A DNA stretch of 64,000 nucleotides. Source: Azospirillaceae bacterium (GTDB lineage: Bacteria; Pseudomonadota; Alphaproteobacteria; Azospirillales; Azospirillaceae). The notes beneath the pieces were generated by a model that saw nothing but the letters and a program-made list of their open reading frames with translations, was not told where the DNA came from and searched no databases. Below are positions 24,489 to 33,150 of the stretch, piece after piece. The position numbers and the translations under genes were made by a program. The stretch spans positions 1,201,501 through 1,265,500 of the forward strand of contig JAPWJW010000003.1 in NCBI GenBank assembly GCA_028283825.1, read 5' to 3'. The stretch's first letter is position 1; each line of letters opens with the position of its first letter.

Positions 24489-25717
24489 AACGCCCCGATG
24501 TAGCCAAAAGCCAGCAGCCACAAGGCGGCCACGGCCAGCGAGACCAGCGTCATGGGGATGCCGCAGCGGGCGTGTTCGCGAAACCCCAGGGTGACGCCGG
24601 ATGCCGCCGCCCGCTCCACCGTGATGATGTTGGCCAGGCTGCCGGGCAGAGCCAAGTTGCCGGCCAGGGTGGAGAACAGGGCCAACGCGTACAGCGCCCC
24701 CTCCGGCGGGTGGGCCCACACCTTCATCAGCAGCACCACGGCCGGCACGTTGCCGATGGTGTTGCTGGCCAGCACGCTGAAGCCGGCCAGGAAGGGCAGC
24801 CGGTCCAGCGGCAGGCCGGCGGCCGTCAATTGGTCCACCAGCTGTGCCGGCAGGCCGGTGGCGGCCAGGGCGCCGGTCAGGATGAACAGGCCGGCGAACA
24901 GGGCCAGCAGGTGCCAATCCACCAGGCCCAGCATGTCGCGGCTGGCGAAGCGGCGGCTGACCAGCATGCAGCCGGCCACCCCCAGCACCGCCACGTCGCG
25001 GGGAAAGGGCGTGGTGAAGATCACCAGCAGCGCCACGGTACCGATCAGGCCCTTGGACAATTGCCAGGCCCGGGGCGATTCCGGCGGCACCTGGGGCGCC
25101 TGCGCCGATCCATTGGTCAGGCGTCCCCGCCACACCCGCGCCACCACCAGGTAGACCACACCCATGGACAGCAGCGCCGGCACGCCGCAGGCCAGCAGGA
25201 AGCGCCAGAAATCCAGGTGTCCGATCTGGCCGATCAGGATGTTCTGCGGGTTGCCGATGACGGTGGCGGCCGATCCGGCGTTGGCGGCACCCGCCAGCGC
25301 GATCAGGTAGGGCCGGGCGTCCAGCCCCCGCGCCCGCAGGCCGGCGCACAGCAGCGGCGTCATGGCGAACACCACCACGTCGTTGGCCAGCAGGGCCGAC
25401 AGCCCCCCGCCCACGCCGACCACCGCCGCCAGCAGCACCTCCGGCCTCAGGGGCACGTTGGCCAGCCGCCAGGCGCACCAGTCGTAAAAGCCGGACATGG
25501 CGAACTGGGCCGACAGGATCATCAGGCCCAGCAGGATGAACAGGGTGGGGAAATCGATGGCCTTGACGGCCGCCCCCTCCGTCATCGCCCCCGCCACCAT
25601 CAGGACGATGGCGCCCAGCATGGCGATGCCGGTGCGGTCCACCTTCAGCGGCGGCAACTGGCCCACGGCCATGCCCAGGTAGACGATGGCGAAGGTGATG
25701 AGGATCAGCACGGTCAT
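24485..25717 (-). CDS. SLC13/ArsB-type anion transporter
   Basis: The 410-residue protein has about 11 to 12 membrane helices and the ion-transporter superfamily layout: two inverted halves each with a hairpin and a conserved Asn/Pro-containing motif, GLSALLANDVVVFAMTPLLC with GNPQNILIGQ in the first half and VLASNTIGNVPAVVLLM with SLANIITVE in the second. The NDV...T and GNPQN motifs are those of SLC13, ArsB and NhaD relatives; dicarboxylate, sulphate or sodium exchange are all possible, and no neighbouring metabolic gene decides. Its stop codon lies inside the end of hairpin repeat R3, suggesting that the repeat inserted at or near the gene end. Confidence 0.85.
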   Translation of the reverse strand: MTVLILITFAIVYLGMAVGQLPPLKVDRTGIAMLGAIVLMVAGAMTEGAAVKAIDFPTLFILLGLMILSAQFAMSGFYDWCAWRLANVPLRPEVLLAAVVGVGGGLSALLANDVVVFAMTPLLCAGLRARGLDARPYLIALAGAANAGSAATVIGNPQNILIGQIGHLDFWRFLLACGVPALLSMGVVYLVVARVWRGRLTNGSAQAPQVPPESPRAWQLSKGLIGTVALLVIFTTPFPRDVAVLGVAGCMLVSRRFASRDMLGLVDWHLLALFAGLFILTGALAATGLPAQLVDQLTAAGLPLDRLPFLAGFSVLASNTIGNVPAVVLLMKVWAHPPEGALYALALFSTLAGNLALPGSLANIITVERAAASGVTLGFREHARCGIPMTLVSLAVAALWLLAFGYIGAL

Positions 25718-25776
25718 GGCCGCCAGCGCTACCGTGCGCAGGGCCGCTCAGCAAGGAGGAATCGCCGCGGCACCCC

Positions 25777-25998
25777 CTACTGCCCCCGCCCCTCCACCGT
25801 CTCGCGCCGATAGTCGGCGTACGGCCTGTCCGCCTCCGCCTCGCACCGCGACCGTTCCGCCGGCGGGTAATCGCGGCAGGTGCTTTTCCGCCAGGCCTGA
25901 CCCGTCGCATAAAGCTGCCGGGGGGAACAGGCGCCGAGGCCGATCACAACGGCCCCGGCCAGCAGCAAGCACCCGATCCCCACGCGCGCCCTTGTCAT
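25777..25998 (-). CDS. Small lipoprotein, last gene of a regulator cassette
   Basis: A 73-residue protein: signal segment MTRARVGIGCLLLAGAVVIG, lipobox LGAC, and a charged mature part SPRQLYATGQAWRKSTC...ADYRRETVEGRGQ with two Cys. The ATG overlaps the stop of the upstream XRE regulator gene in an ATGA junction, so translation is coupled. The family is not recognised; the short Cys- and Tyr-containing mature sequence (ATGQAWRKSTCRDYPPAER) looks like small proteobacterial lipoproteins of unknown role. Confidence 0.65.
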   Translation of the reverse strand: MTRARVGIGCLLLAGAVVIGLGACSPRQLYATGQAWRKSTCRDYPPAERSRCEAEADRPYADYRRETVEGRGQ

Positions 25999-26225
25999 TC
26001 CGGCACGCTTTCCGATGTCGGCGACGCCTCGTAACGCAGCAGGTCCCCCGGTTGGCAGTCGAGATATCGGCAAATCCGCTCAAGCGTCTCAAACCGCATG
26101 CCCTTGACCTTGCCTTGTTTCAGCAGCGACAGGTTGGCCTCGGTGATCCCGACGAACTCGGCCAGTTCCTTGGACTTGACGTTACGCTCGGCGAGCATGA
26201 CGCCCAGCCTTACCCGGATCGGCAT
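25995..26225 (-). CDS. XRE/Cro-type helix-turn-helix regulator
   Basis: A 76-residue single-domain regulator of the YozG-like group: MPIRVRLGVMLAERNVKSKE, the helix-turn-helix LAEFVGITEANLSLLKQGKV, and RFETLERICRYLDCQPGDLL. Such minimal HTH proteins are commonly paired with a DUF2975 membrane protein, exactly as here (10 bp downstream of the DUF2975 reading frame). It probably regulates its own cassette. The upstream extension to 26315 is in the DUF2975 coding region and not conserved, so the ATG at 26225 is chosen. Confidence 0.85.
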   Translation of the reverse strand: MPIRVRLGVMLAERNVKSKELAEFVGITEANLSLLKQGKVKGMRFETLERICRYLDCQPGDLLRYEASPTSESVPE

Positions 26226-26235
26226 CGACCTGCCC

Positions 26236-26818
26236 TCACACGAACTGACGATTCTCAGCGGCGATGTCGGCCGCTTCGAGCAACACCCAGGCGATGACCG
26301 CGACCATCGCGGCAAACAGAAGCGCCAGCAGCGTGTCGGACCCGAAATTCACGACAAGGCTGCGGACATGGCCGGGGCTCGTGGCGCCCAGCAGCAGGCC
26401 CAGGGCGGCGCCGACGACCGGCTTCAGCAAGGACGACGCCGCGACGGCCAGCGCGAAAGACCTCAGCCCACGGATCGCTTCGGATGAAAACGCCTGGCCC
26501 CGGGCGAACATCTCAAAAGAGCGGCGGGCACGCAGAAGGCCATAGATCAAGGCCCCCAACGGCACCATCGACAAGGCGAAACCGCCCCAGACGGACCGGC
26601 ATCCCGATGCCGGCCGGCGGTACCGTCATGAGCCCGGCGTGATGGAACAGGGTCTCGGGCGGCGTCCACCACCAGTAGACCAGCATGGCGACGACTAGCG
26701 GCGGTGCGGCGGCGACGCAGGCCCATGCCATCCATCTGCTGACCCGGCATATGCGGATTTGGCGCGCGGACCGGTCAGGGTCGGCAAAGGACGGTTCGAC
26801 GATCAACGATTGGGTCAT
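26236..26818 (-). pseudogene. DUF2975 membrane protein, frameshifted
   Basis: The first frame from ATG 26818 encodes a cytosolic start, a helix (MAWACVAAAPPLVVAMLVYW) and reads into PVRLGRF, then goes out of register and stops. The second frame takes over with LSMVPLGALIYGLLRARRSF and continues through the DUF2975 core FARGQAFSSEAIRGLRSFA, two more helices and the C-terminal LLEAADIAAENRQFV. Removing one T from the TTT at the junction (around 26590) restores RFALSMVPLG and a single protein of about 193 residues. The total length is a multiple of three plus one, as expected for one inserted base. DUF2975 proteins pair with YozG-like regulators; their function is unknown. Confidence 0.8.
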
Positions 26819-26903
26819 GTCTCCTCCTGGCTGCAGGAAGATCTAACACATTAATTATCGTTTTACAATAATTTATATCTACGCTACGATCTTATACGCA
26901 TGA

Positions 26904-27059
26904 CATTTGATCTTGGCCGATCAAATGCCCCCTCAGGCGCCGGGCGCCAGCATCCGCTGGCTTGGGCTTCCTCGTTTTGCAGTCCACTTCATTCCCCGCA
27001 AAACTCCGGCGGCTGCGGTCGCAGCCTACAGCGGCACGAGTCGAAATCTTGTGCCGCTG
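26904..27059 (+). repeat. Three-hairpin intergenic repeat, copy R4 with outer hairpins
   Basis: Outer hairpin CATTTGATC / GATCAAATG (26904-26927), core from 26931 with GCCAGC-ATCC-GCTGGC, arms GTTTTGC/GCAAAAC, GGCTGC-GGTC-GCAGCC, and a terminal hairpin CAGCGGCAC / GTGCCGCTG (27029-27059). It lies between divergent genes, and its end is 30 bp upstream of the start codon of the small exoprotein gene, so it could form part of that leader. Nothing else is seen in 26819-27088. Confidence 0.9.
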
Positions 27060-27088
27060 GTATTGATCCAGCAACCACGAGGCTCCCC

Positions 27089-27475
27089 ATGCCCATTCCC
27101 GGAAGGCTGTTCAACGCGTCAATGCTTGTGGCTGTCGCGATGGGGCCGGGCGCCGCCAGCGCAGAGCCCACGACGCCCGGCGGCGCGATCTCGGTCGCGC
27201 AGGTCAATCAGATGCTGGATCAGGCGCCGACCAACGGCATCGCGCGGCAAGTGCTGACGGCCTACCTTGCCGGCGTCGGCGAAACTGTCGGGGTCATGAT
27301 CGCCACAGGGGGCGGTGCCACATGCCAGCAGCCGTTCAGCCTGACGGCCCAGGACGTCCGGGCGGCGCTGGGCACAGCGGGGAACGGCCTACAGGCGGGC
27401 GCGGTCGCCGCGACGCCGCTGATCGTGCATGACATGCTGAACCGGGCGCAATGCAGCCGGCGACAGGGGGATTAG
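27089..27475 (+). CDS. Small exported protein, Rap1a/Tai-like
   Basis: A 128-residue protein with a signal peptide (FNASMLVAVAMGPGAASA). The mature part has the pattern of Rap1a/Tai-type proteins: a first helix ending in AYLAGVGETVGVMI, a Cys in GATCQQPFSL, a helix AQDVRAALGTAGNGLQAGA and a final LIVHDMLNRAQCS with the partner Cys. Members include immunity proteins against type VI secretion amidases, but many relatives are found without any effector and no T6SS gene is in the window. The ATG at 27089 has ACGAGG six bases upstream. The stop codon overlaps that of the convergent MBL hydrolase. Confidence 0.55.
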   Translation: MPIPGRLFNASMLVAVAMGPGAASAEPTTPGGAISVAQVNQMLDQAPTNGIARQVLTAYLAGVGETVGVMIATGGGATCQQPFSLTAQDVRAALGTAGNGLQAGAVAATPLIVHDMLNRAQCSRRQGD

Positions 27476-28329
27476 GCCGCGGCCTCTTTACCGGACGCGC
27501 CCTGGGCCAGCATGTCCACCTGCATGCCTTCACGGGCGGCGAAGCTGGCCGGCCATTCGCGTTGCGCCTCGCCCTCGATGGCGTGCATGCGCACGTCGTC
27601 ATGGTCGGGGTCATGGTGGAACAGGCACAGGCGCCCCACCCCGGCGGCGCGCGCCAGGCGCACACCCTCACGCCAGGTGGAATGGCCCCAGCCCCGGCGG
27701 CCGGCGAATTCCTCATCCGTGTAGGAACTGTCGTAGGCCACCAGGTCCGCGCCCTGGATCAGGCCCAGGACGTTGGCGTCCATGCGGTCGGGGTCATGCT
27801 CGGTATCGGTGACGTAGCAGAAGCTGCGCCCCTCATACTCGATGCGATAGCCGGTGCCGCCGCCCGGATGGTTCAACGGGGCGGTGCGCACGGTGATGCC
27901 GTCGCCCAGGTCCAGCGTGGCGCCGGGCCGGAAATCCTCAAACACCAGGGCTGCGCGCAGCTTTTGCAGCGGCACCGGGAACAGGCAGGAATCCATGGGT
28001 TTTTCCATGACGGACTGGATGCAGTGGGCACCCTGGCAGTGACCCGCCATCACGCGCATGGAAAAGTCGGGGGCGTAGCACGGCTCGAAAAAGGGGAAGC
28101 CGTTGATGTGGTCGATATGGGTGTGGGTCAGCAGCAGGGTGACGTCGTTGACGCCGCGCGCCCGCAGGCTCTTGCCCAGGGACCGCAGGCCGGTGCCGGC
28201 ATCCAGGACAAGCGTGCGATCACCCGCCGTCACCTCAATGCAGCTGGTGTTGCCACCATACTCAAGATGACTGGCCATCGGACAGGGGACAGTCCCGCGG
28301 ACACCCCAGAAGGTAACGGTGAAACCCAT
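27472..28329 (-). CDS. Metallo-beta-lactamase-fold hydrolase
   Basis: A 285-residue MBL-fold protein with the metal motif HTHIDH (family HxHxDH), the start TVTFWGVRGTVPCP and GGNTSC typical of the RNase Z/PhnP-like branch, a later Asp ligand in CYVTDTEHD and a His in LFHHDPDHDD. The WGVRGT...GGNTSC pattern is that of a group of proteobacterial hydrolases sometimes fused to signalling domains; the substrate is unknown, with cyclic phosphodiesters or cyclic nucleotides the best guesses by family. Zinc or iron is inferred from the motif. The gene stands alone: the next gene upstream on the strand is over 200 bp away. Confidence 0.85.
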   Translation of the reverse strand: MGFTVTFWGVRGTVPCPMASHLEYGGNTSCIEVTAGDRTLVLDAGTGLRSLGKSLRARGVNDVTLLLTHTHIDHINGFPFFEPCYAPDFSMRVMAGHCQGAHCIQSVMEKPMDSCLFPVPLQKLRAALVFEDFRPGATLDLGDGITVRTAPLNHPGGGTGYRIEYEGRSFCYVTDTEHDPDRMDANVLGLIQGADLVAYDSSYTDEEFAGRRGWGHSTWREGVRLARAAGVGRLCLFHHDPDHDDVRMHAIEGEAQREWPASFAAREGMQVDMLAQGASGKEAAA

Positions 28330-28547
28330 AAACAGCAGCCCCGATTTCCATCACGGCCAAGCTAACCTTCGTCCCTGCGACGGTCTGTGACGTGTCGCAC
28401 AGGAAGGCGAGGCGCTTGGGCACAAGTGCACAGGACTTGTCAAGTGATGTTCGCCAGGCGAACACGCAACTCCTCCCGAGGGGGTAGCGGCCGCCACGCG
28501 GATGGGGACTTGAAAATTCGCGGGAAATCCCCGGAAACCGCCGGAAA

Positions 28548-29510
28548 TCAGGATCGGCGGGGCCGCAGGCGATGGTCCAGGCGCTCATCATCCAGGCCGG
28601 CCGGTTCCTGGTGGATGGCGAAGTCGGCGCTGGGAAAGGCGGCGCGCAGGCCCGATTCGATCTCATCGGTGATGTCGTGCGCCTCAGCCAGGCTGAGGTG
28701 GCTGTCCAGTTCCAGGTGGAATTCCACATGCTGGCCCATGCCGGTGGACCGGGTGCGCAGATCGTGCAGGCCGCGGGCGGCAGGGTGGGCGTTCACCAGA
28801 TCGACGATGCGGGCGCGATCCTCGTCCGGCAGTTCCCGATCCATCAGCACGTCCAGTGCGGTGCGCGAGATGCCGATGGCACCCCACACCAGGAAGACGG
28901 CGATGCCCAGGCCGAACAGCGGGTCCCAGAACCCCTGCCCCGTCCAGCGGCCCAGCAGCAGGGAAATGGCGACCGCGATGTTCAGCAGCAGGTCGCCGCT
29001 GTAGTGCAGGCTGTCGGCGCCAATGGCCAGCGACTGGGTGCGGCGGATGACCCAGCGCTGGAACATCACCAGGAAGAAGGTGAGGATGACGGCACCCCCC
29101 ATGACCCACAGGCCCAGGCCGATGTCGCCCACGGGCCGGGGTTCGAACAGCCGGCCCAGCGACTCATAGCCGAGGAACATGGCGGAGCCGACGATGAAGG
29201 CCGACTGGATCAGGGCCGCCAGCGGTTCCGCCTTGCCATGGCCGAAGCGGAAGGCGAAGTCCGGCGGCTTCAGCGCGCGCGCCACGCTGACCAGCGTGAT
29301 GACGGAGGCCAGCGCGTCCACGCTGCTGTCGATCAGGGACGACAGGATGCTGACGGAATTGGTGGCGAGGTAGGCGGTGAACTTGGCGGCGATCAGGATA
29401 AGCGCCACGGTCACGCTGGCGTAGGTCGCCCCGCGCCGCCAGCGCCCGTCCTTGTCGGCGCCGTCCTCGGGGGGCGGCGCTTCTGTCTTCGTCGTCCCCG
29501 AGGTCATCAT
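28548..29510 (-). CDS. Cation diffusion facilitator (FieF-like)
   Basis: The 320-residue protein has six predicted helices and a cytosolic C-terminal ferredoxin-like domain. The transport-site residues are visible as SLIDSSVD (helix 2, DxxxD) and HYSGD (helix 5, HxxxD), the arrangement of FieF/YiiP-type Zn/Fe exporters. The C-terminal domain contains HVEFHLELDSHLSLAEAHD with the metal-sensing His residues. The start is ATG 29510 (MMTSGTTK), 14 bp after the pdxH stop, so the gene is probably in an operon with pdxH. Zinc or iron efflux is inferred from the site residues. Confidence 0.9.
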   Translation of the reverse strand: MMTSGTTKTEAPPPEDGADKDGRWRRGATYASVTVALILIAAKFTAYLATNSVSILSSLIDSSVDALASVITLVSVARALKPPDFAFRFGHGKAEPLAALIQSAFIVGSAMFLGYESLGRLFEPRPVGDIGLGLWVMGGAVILTFFLVMFQRWVIRRTQSLAIGADSLHYSGDLLLNIAVAISLLLGRWTGQGFWDPLFGLGIAVFLVWGAIGISRTALDVLMDRELPDEDRARIVDLVNAHPAARGLHDLRTRSTGMGQHVEFHLELDSHLSLAEAHDITDEIESGLRAAFPSADFAIHQEPAGLDDERLDHRLRPRRS

Positions 29511-29523
29511 GCGCAGGCGTTCT

Positions 29524-30124
29524 TTACGGGTAGAGGCGCTCCGTCGTCCAGGCAGCACCATCGGCGGCTGCTCGAGTATACGCCAGGCGGTCGTGCAAGC
29601 GGAACTCCCGATCCTGCCAGAACTCCATGCGCACGGGCGTGACGCGATAGCCCGACCAGTGCGGCGGGCGGGGGATGTCGCCCTCGCCGAAACGCGCCGT
29701 CTCCTCCGCCACGCGGCGTTCCAGGGTGGCGCGGCTGTCGAGTTGCTGCGACTGCTTTGATGCCCAGGCGCCGATCTGGCTGCCGCGCGGGCGCACGGCG
29801 TAGTACTCATCCGCTTCGGCCGCGGTGACGGGCGTGACATGGCCGTCCACCCGCACCTGGCGGCGCAGGGTCTTCCAGTGGAAGCACAGGCCCGCCACCG
29901 GATGGGCCACCAGTTCGCGGCCCTTGCGGCTCAATGTGTTGGTGTAGAAAACGAAGCCGGTGTCATCCAGGCCCTTCAGCAGCACGATGCGCGCCGTGGG
30001 GATGCCGTCGTCACCGATGGTGGCCAGGGACATGGCGTTGGGATCGTTGGGTTCGGTGCGCGACGCCTCCTCCAGCCAGGTGCGGTAAAAGGGCGAAGGG
30101 GTCGGGTGCGACAACAAAATCCAT
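29524..30124 (-). CDS. pdxH: Pyridoxamine 5'-phosphate oxidase (start region probably frameshifted)
   Basis: PdxH oxidises pyridoxamine or pyridoxine phosphate to pyridoxal phosphate with FMN. The body is clear: [32 protein letters not shown], the FMN-site segment [26 protein letters not shown] and the C-terminal [15 protein letters not shown]...WTTERLYP. In the open frame only TTG codons (30117, 30114) are available as start. However, ATG 30124 in the neighbouring frame reads [12 protein letters not shown], the usual type of PdxH N-terminus, and removing one base from the AAAA at 30087-30090 fuses it to [15 protein letters not shown]. The span 29524-30124 is three times 200 plus one. A one-base insertion, real or an assembly error, is therefore likely. 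Confidence 0.85.
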
Positions 30125-30365
30125 GGTGGTAATCCGTGTCATAGATATGCCGGAATTGCCGCCAACCATACGCGACACTACATCCTTGTCCACGAAGGAT
30201 GCCGCATGGTCGACCCGCACGCCGCCGTATGATCCCGACGCCAATAATTGGCCCAGATCATTTGTCGGAAGGTTGGCCGAGGCTGGCTCGTGTAATTAGG
30301 TAAGGCGTTTCACCCAGTCCGCACGCTCGGCGGCGGCACCAGGAGAGGGAAGAGGACCAACAATC

Positions 30366-30836
30366 ATGAAGAAAGTCATCCTCGCGTTGATGGCGTCGAG
30401 CGTCCTGTTGAGCGCGTGCGACACCACCGGCGGCAAGAACCAGACCGTGGGCATGCTGGGCGGTGCCGCCGCCGGCGGCCTGATCGGTTCGCAGTTCGGC
30501 CATGGCGGCGGCAAGCTGGCAATGACCGGCCTGGGCGTGCTGCTGGGCGGCCTGGCGGGCAGCTCCATCGGCAAGCGCATGGACGAGGCCGATCGCGCCG
30601 CCATGGAACGCAATACGCAGATGGCCTACACCGCCCCGGTGGGCCAGCCCATCGTGTGGAACAACCCCAACAACGACCACCAGGTCGTCGTGACGCCGGT
30701 GCGCGACGGCACCCGCAACGACGGCTCATACTGCCGCGAATTCCAGCAGACCATCGTCGTCGCCGGGGAGAAGCAGCAGGGCTACGGCACCGCCTGCCGC
30801 CAGCCGGACGGCAGCTGGAAGATCGTCAACGACTGA
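30366..30836 (+). CDS. Glycine-zipper outer-membrane lipoprotein
   Basis: The 156-residue protein has a signal ending in LLSAC (Cys18 lipidated), then a glycine-zipper segment (MLGGAAAGGLIGSQFGHGG, LGVLLGGLAGSSIGKRMDE) and a C-terminal domain with YCREFQQTIVVAGEKQQGYG and TACRQPDGSWKIVND. This is the rickettsial 17-kDa surface-antigen/RT0821-type architecture common in alphaproteobacterial outer membranes. The glycine zipper probably packs in or against the membrane; the Cys pair in the last domain may form a disulphide. The gene is monocistronic, bounded by an intrinsic terminator at 30867. Confidence 0.9.
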   Translation: MKKVILALMASSVLLSACDTTGGKNQTVGMLGGAAAGGLIGSQFGHGGGKLAMTGLGVLLGGLAGSSIGKRMDEADRAAMERNTQMAYTAPVGQPIVWNNPNNDHQVVVTPVRDGTRNDGSYCREFQQTIVVAGEKQQGYGTACRQPDGSWKIVND

Positions 30837-30866
30837 CGGCCGCCCGGGCCTTGTGACCTTGATGCC

Positions 30867-30907
30867 ACCCCCGGCCCGCATCGGCGCGCCGGGGGTTCGC
30901 TTTATCC
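30867..30907 (+). terminator. Intrinsic terminator
   Basis: Stem ACCCCCGGC / GCCGGGGGT with a 12-base loop followed by TCGCTTT, 30 bp after the stop of the glycine-zipper lipoprotein gene. Confidence 0.7.
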
Positions 30908-31014
30908 GGACACCGGCCAGCCCCATATTGTCTGCAGCCCTGCAGGGGGCCGTGCTTGAAGCCATGCGCGGGTTGCGCATATGGTGGGGCATTCCGGCAA
31001 TAGATAGTGCGACC

Positions 31015-31908
31015 ATGCGCGATCCCTACCAAATCCTTGGCATCAGCCGCACCGCGACCGCCGATGACATCAAGCAGGCGTATCGCCGCCTGGCCAAGCA
31101 GTACCACCCCGACCTGAACCCGGGCCGGGCCGATATCGAGCAGAAGTTCAAGGAAGCCAACAGCGCCCACAGCCTGTTGGCGGATCCGGACAAGCGCGCC
31201 CGTTTCGACCGGGGGGAGATCGACGCCACCGGGGCGGAGCGGCCGGACCGTTCCTTCCGCCGCGCCTATGCCGGCGCCGGCCGGTCGGGCGATTTCGACT
31301 TCGACGACGATCCCTTCGCCGACATCTTCGGCGCCGCGCGCAAGCGGGGCGGCCACGGGGTGAAGGCGCGGGGCAGCGATGTCGCCTATTCCGTCACCGT
31401 GACCTTCGTGGAAGCCTGCCTGGGCACCAAGCGGCGCCTGAACCTGTCCACCGGCAAAAGCATCGATGTCGCCCTGCCGCCCGGCACGCAGGACCAGCAG
31501 AAGTTGCGCCTGAAGGGCCAGGGGCTGCCGGGCCTGGGTGGTGCGGGTGCCGGCGACGCCATCGTGGAGGTGCACGTCACCCCCCACCCCTATTTCGTGC
31601 GGCGCGAGGACGACATCCACCTGGATGTGCCCGTGACCCTGCAAGAAGCCCTGCTGGGCGCCACCATCAAGGTGCCGACCCTGGATGGTGCCGTGCAGGT
31701 GAAGGTGCCCAAGGCCGCCAATTCCGGCACCACCCTGCGCCTGAAGGGCAAGGGCGTCGCCAACGCCGACCGCGGCACCCAGGGCGACCAGTACGTGAAG
31801 CTGACCGTCGTCCTGCCCGACCGGCCGGACGCGGAGCTGACCACCTTCATCGAGAAGTGGGGCAAGACCCACGACTACGACGTCCGCCGCAAGGCGGGGC
31901 TCATTTAG
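31015..31908 (+). CDS. DnaJ-family co-chaperone (CbpA-like)
   Basis: The 297-residue protein has an N-terminal J domain (about 1-66) with the HPD motif in KQYHPDLNPG, a Gly/Phe/Asp-rich linker with DFDFDDDPFADIFG, and the two beta-sandwich substrate-binding domains (GSDVAYSVTVTFVEACLG..., LDVPVTLQEALLGATIKVPT) without the cysteine-rich zinc finger of DnaJ. This is the type II (CbpA/DjlA-less) layout, which stimulates DnaK ATPase. The start ATGCGCGATCCCTACC at 31015 gives MRDPYQILGI, the expected beginning. It is followed six bases after the stop by hairpin repeat R5. Confidence 0.92.
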   Translation: MRDPYQILGISRTATADDIKQAYRRLAKQYHPDLNPGRADIEQKFKEANSAHSLLADPDKRARFDRGEIDATGAERPDRSFRRAYAGAGRSGDFDFDDDPFADIFGAARKRGGHGVKARGSDVAYSVTVTFVEACLGTKRRLNLSTGKSIDVALPPGTQDQQKLRLKGQGLPGLGGAGAGDAIVEVHVTPHPYFVRREDDIHLDVPVTLQEALLGATIKVPTLDGAVQVKVPKAANSGTTLRLKGKGVANADRGTQGDQYVKLTVVLPDRPDAELTTFIEKWGKTHDYDVRRKAGLI

Positions 31909-31914
31909 TTAGTC

Positions 31915-32044
31915 CCTCAAACGCCGGGCGCGGCCATCCGGCCGCTGGGCTTGTCCTCGGTTTTCAGTCCGCTGACGCTCCCCAAAAACCTCCGGCGGCT
32001 GCGGTCGCAGCCTACAGCCGCATGAGCCTTGGCTCATGCGGCTG
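31915..32044 (+). repeat. Three-hairpin intergenic repeat, copy R5
   Basis: Core from 31915 with GCGGCC-ATCC-GGCCGC, arms GGTTTT/AAAACC, GGCTGC-GGTC-GCAGCC, then a long terminal hairpin CAGCCGCATGAGCC / GGCTCATGCGGCTG (32015-32044, 14-bp stem). It fills the space between convergent genes, beginning six bases after the DnaJ-like stop. Confidence 0.9.
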
Positions 32045-32050
32045 GCACTG

Positions 32051-33055
<1,005 letters not shown>

Positions 33056-33063
33056 TCATTTCC

Positions 33064-33104
33064 GGAAAACAGACGGCCTCTGACCGGGGGACGATCAGAG
33101 GCCG
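33064..33104 (-). terminator. Intrinsic terminator of the dienelactone hydrolase gene
   Basis: On the minus strand CGGCCTCTGA pairs with TCAGAGGCCG, followed by TCTGTTTTCC. It lies between the hydrolase stop (33151) and the aldo/keto reductase start (33043). Confidence 0.8.
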
Positions 33105-33150
33105 CTGGAACGCCCGCCGCTATGACGGCGCTTACTCGAAGGGGGCCGTA

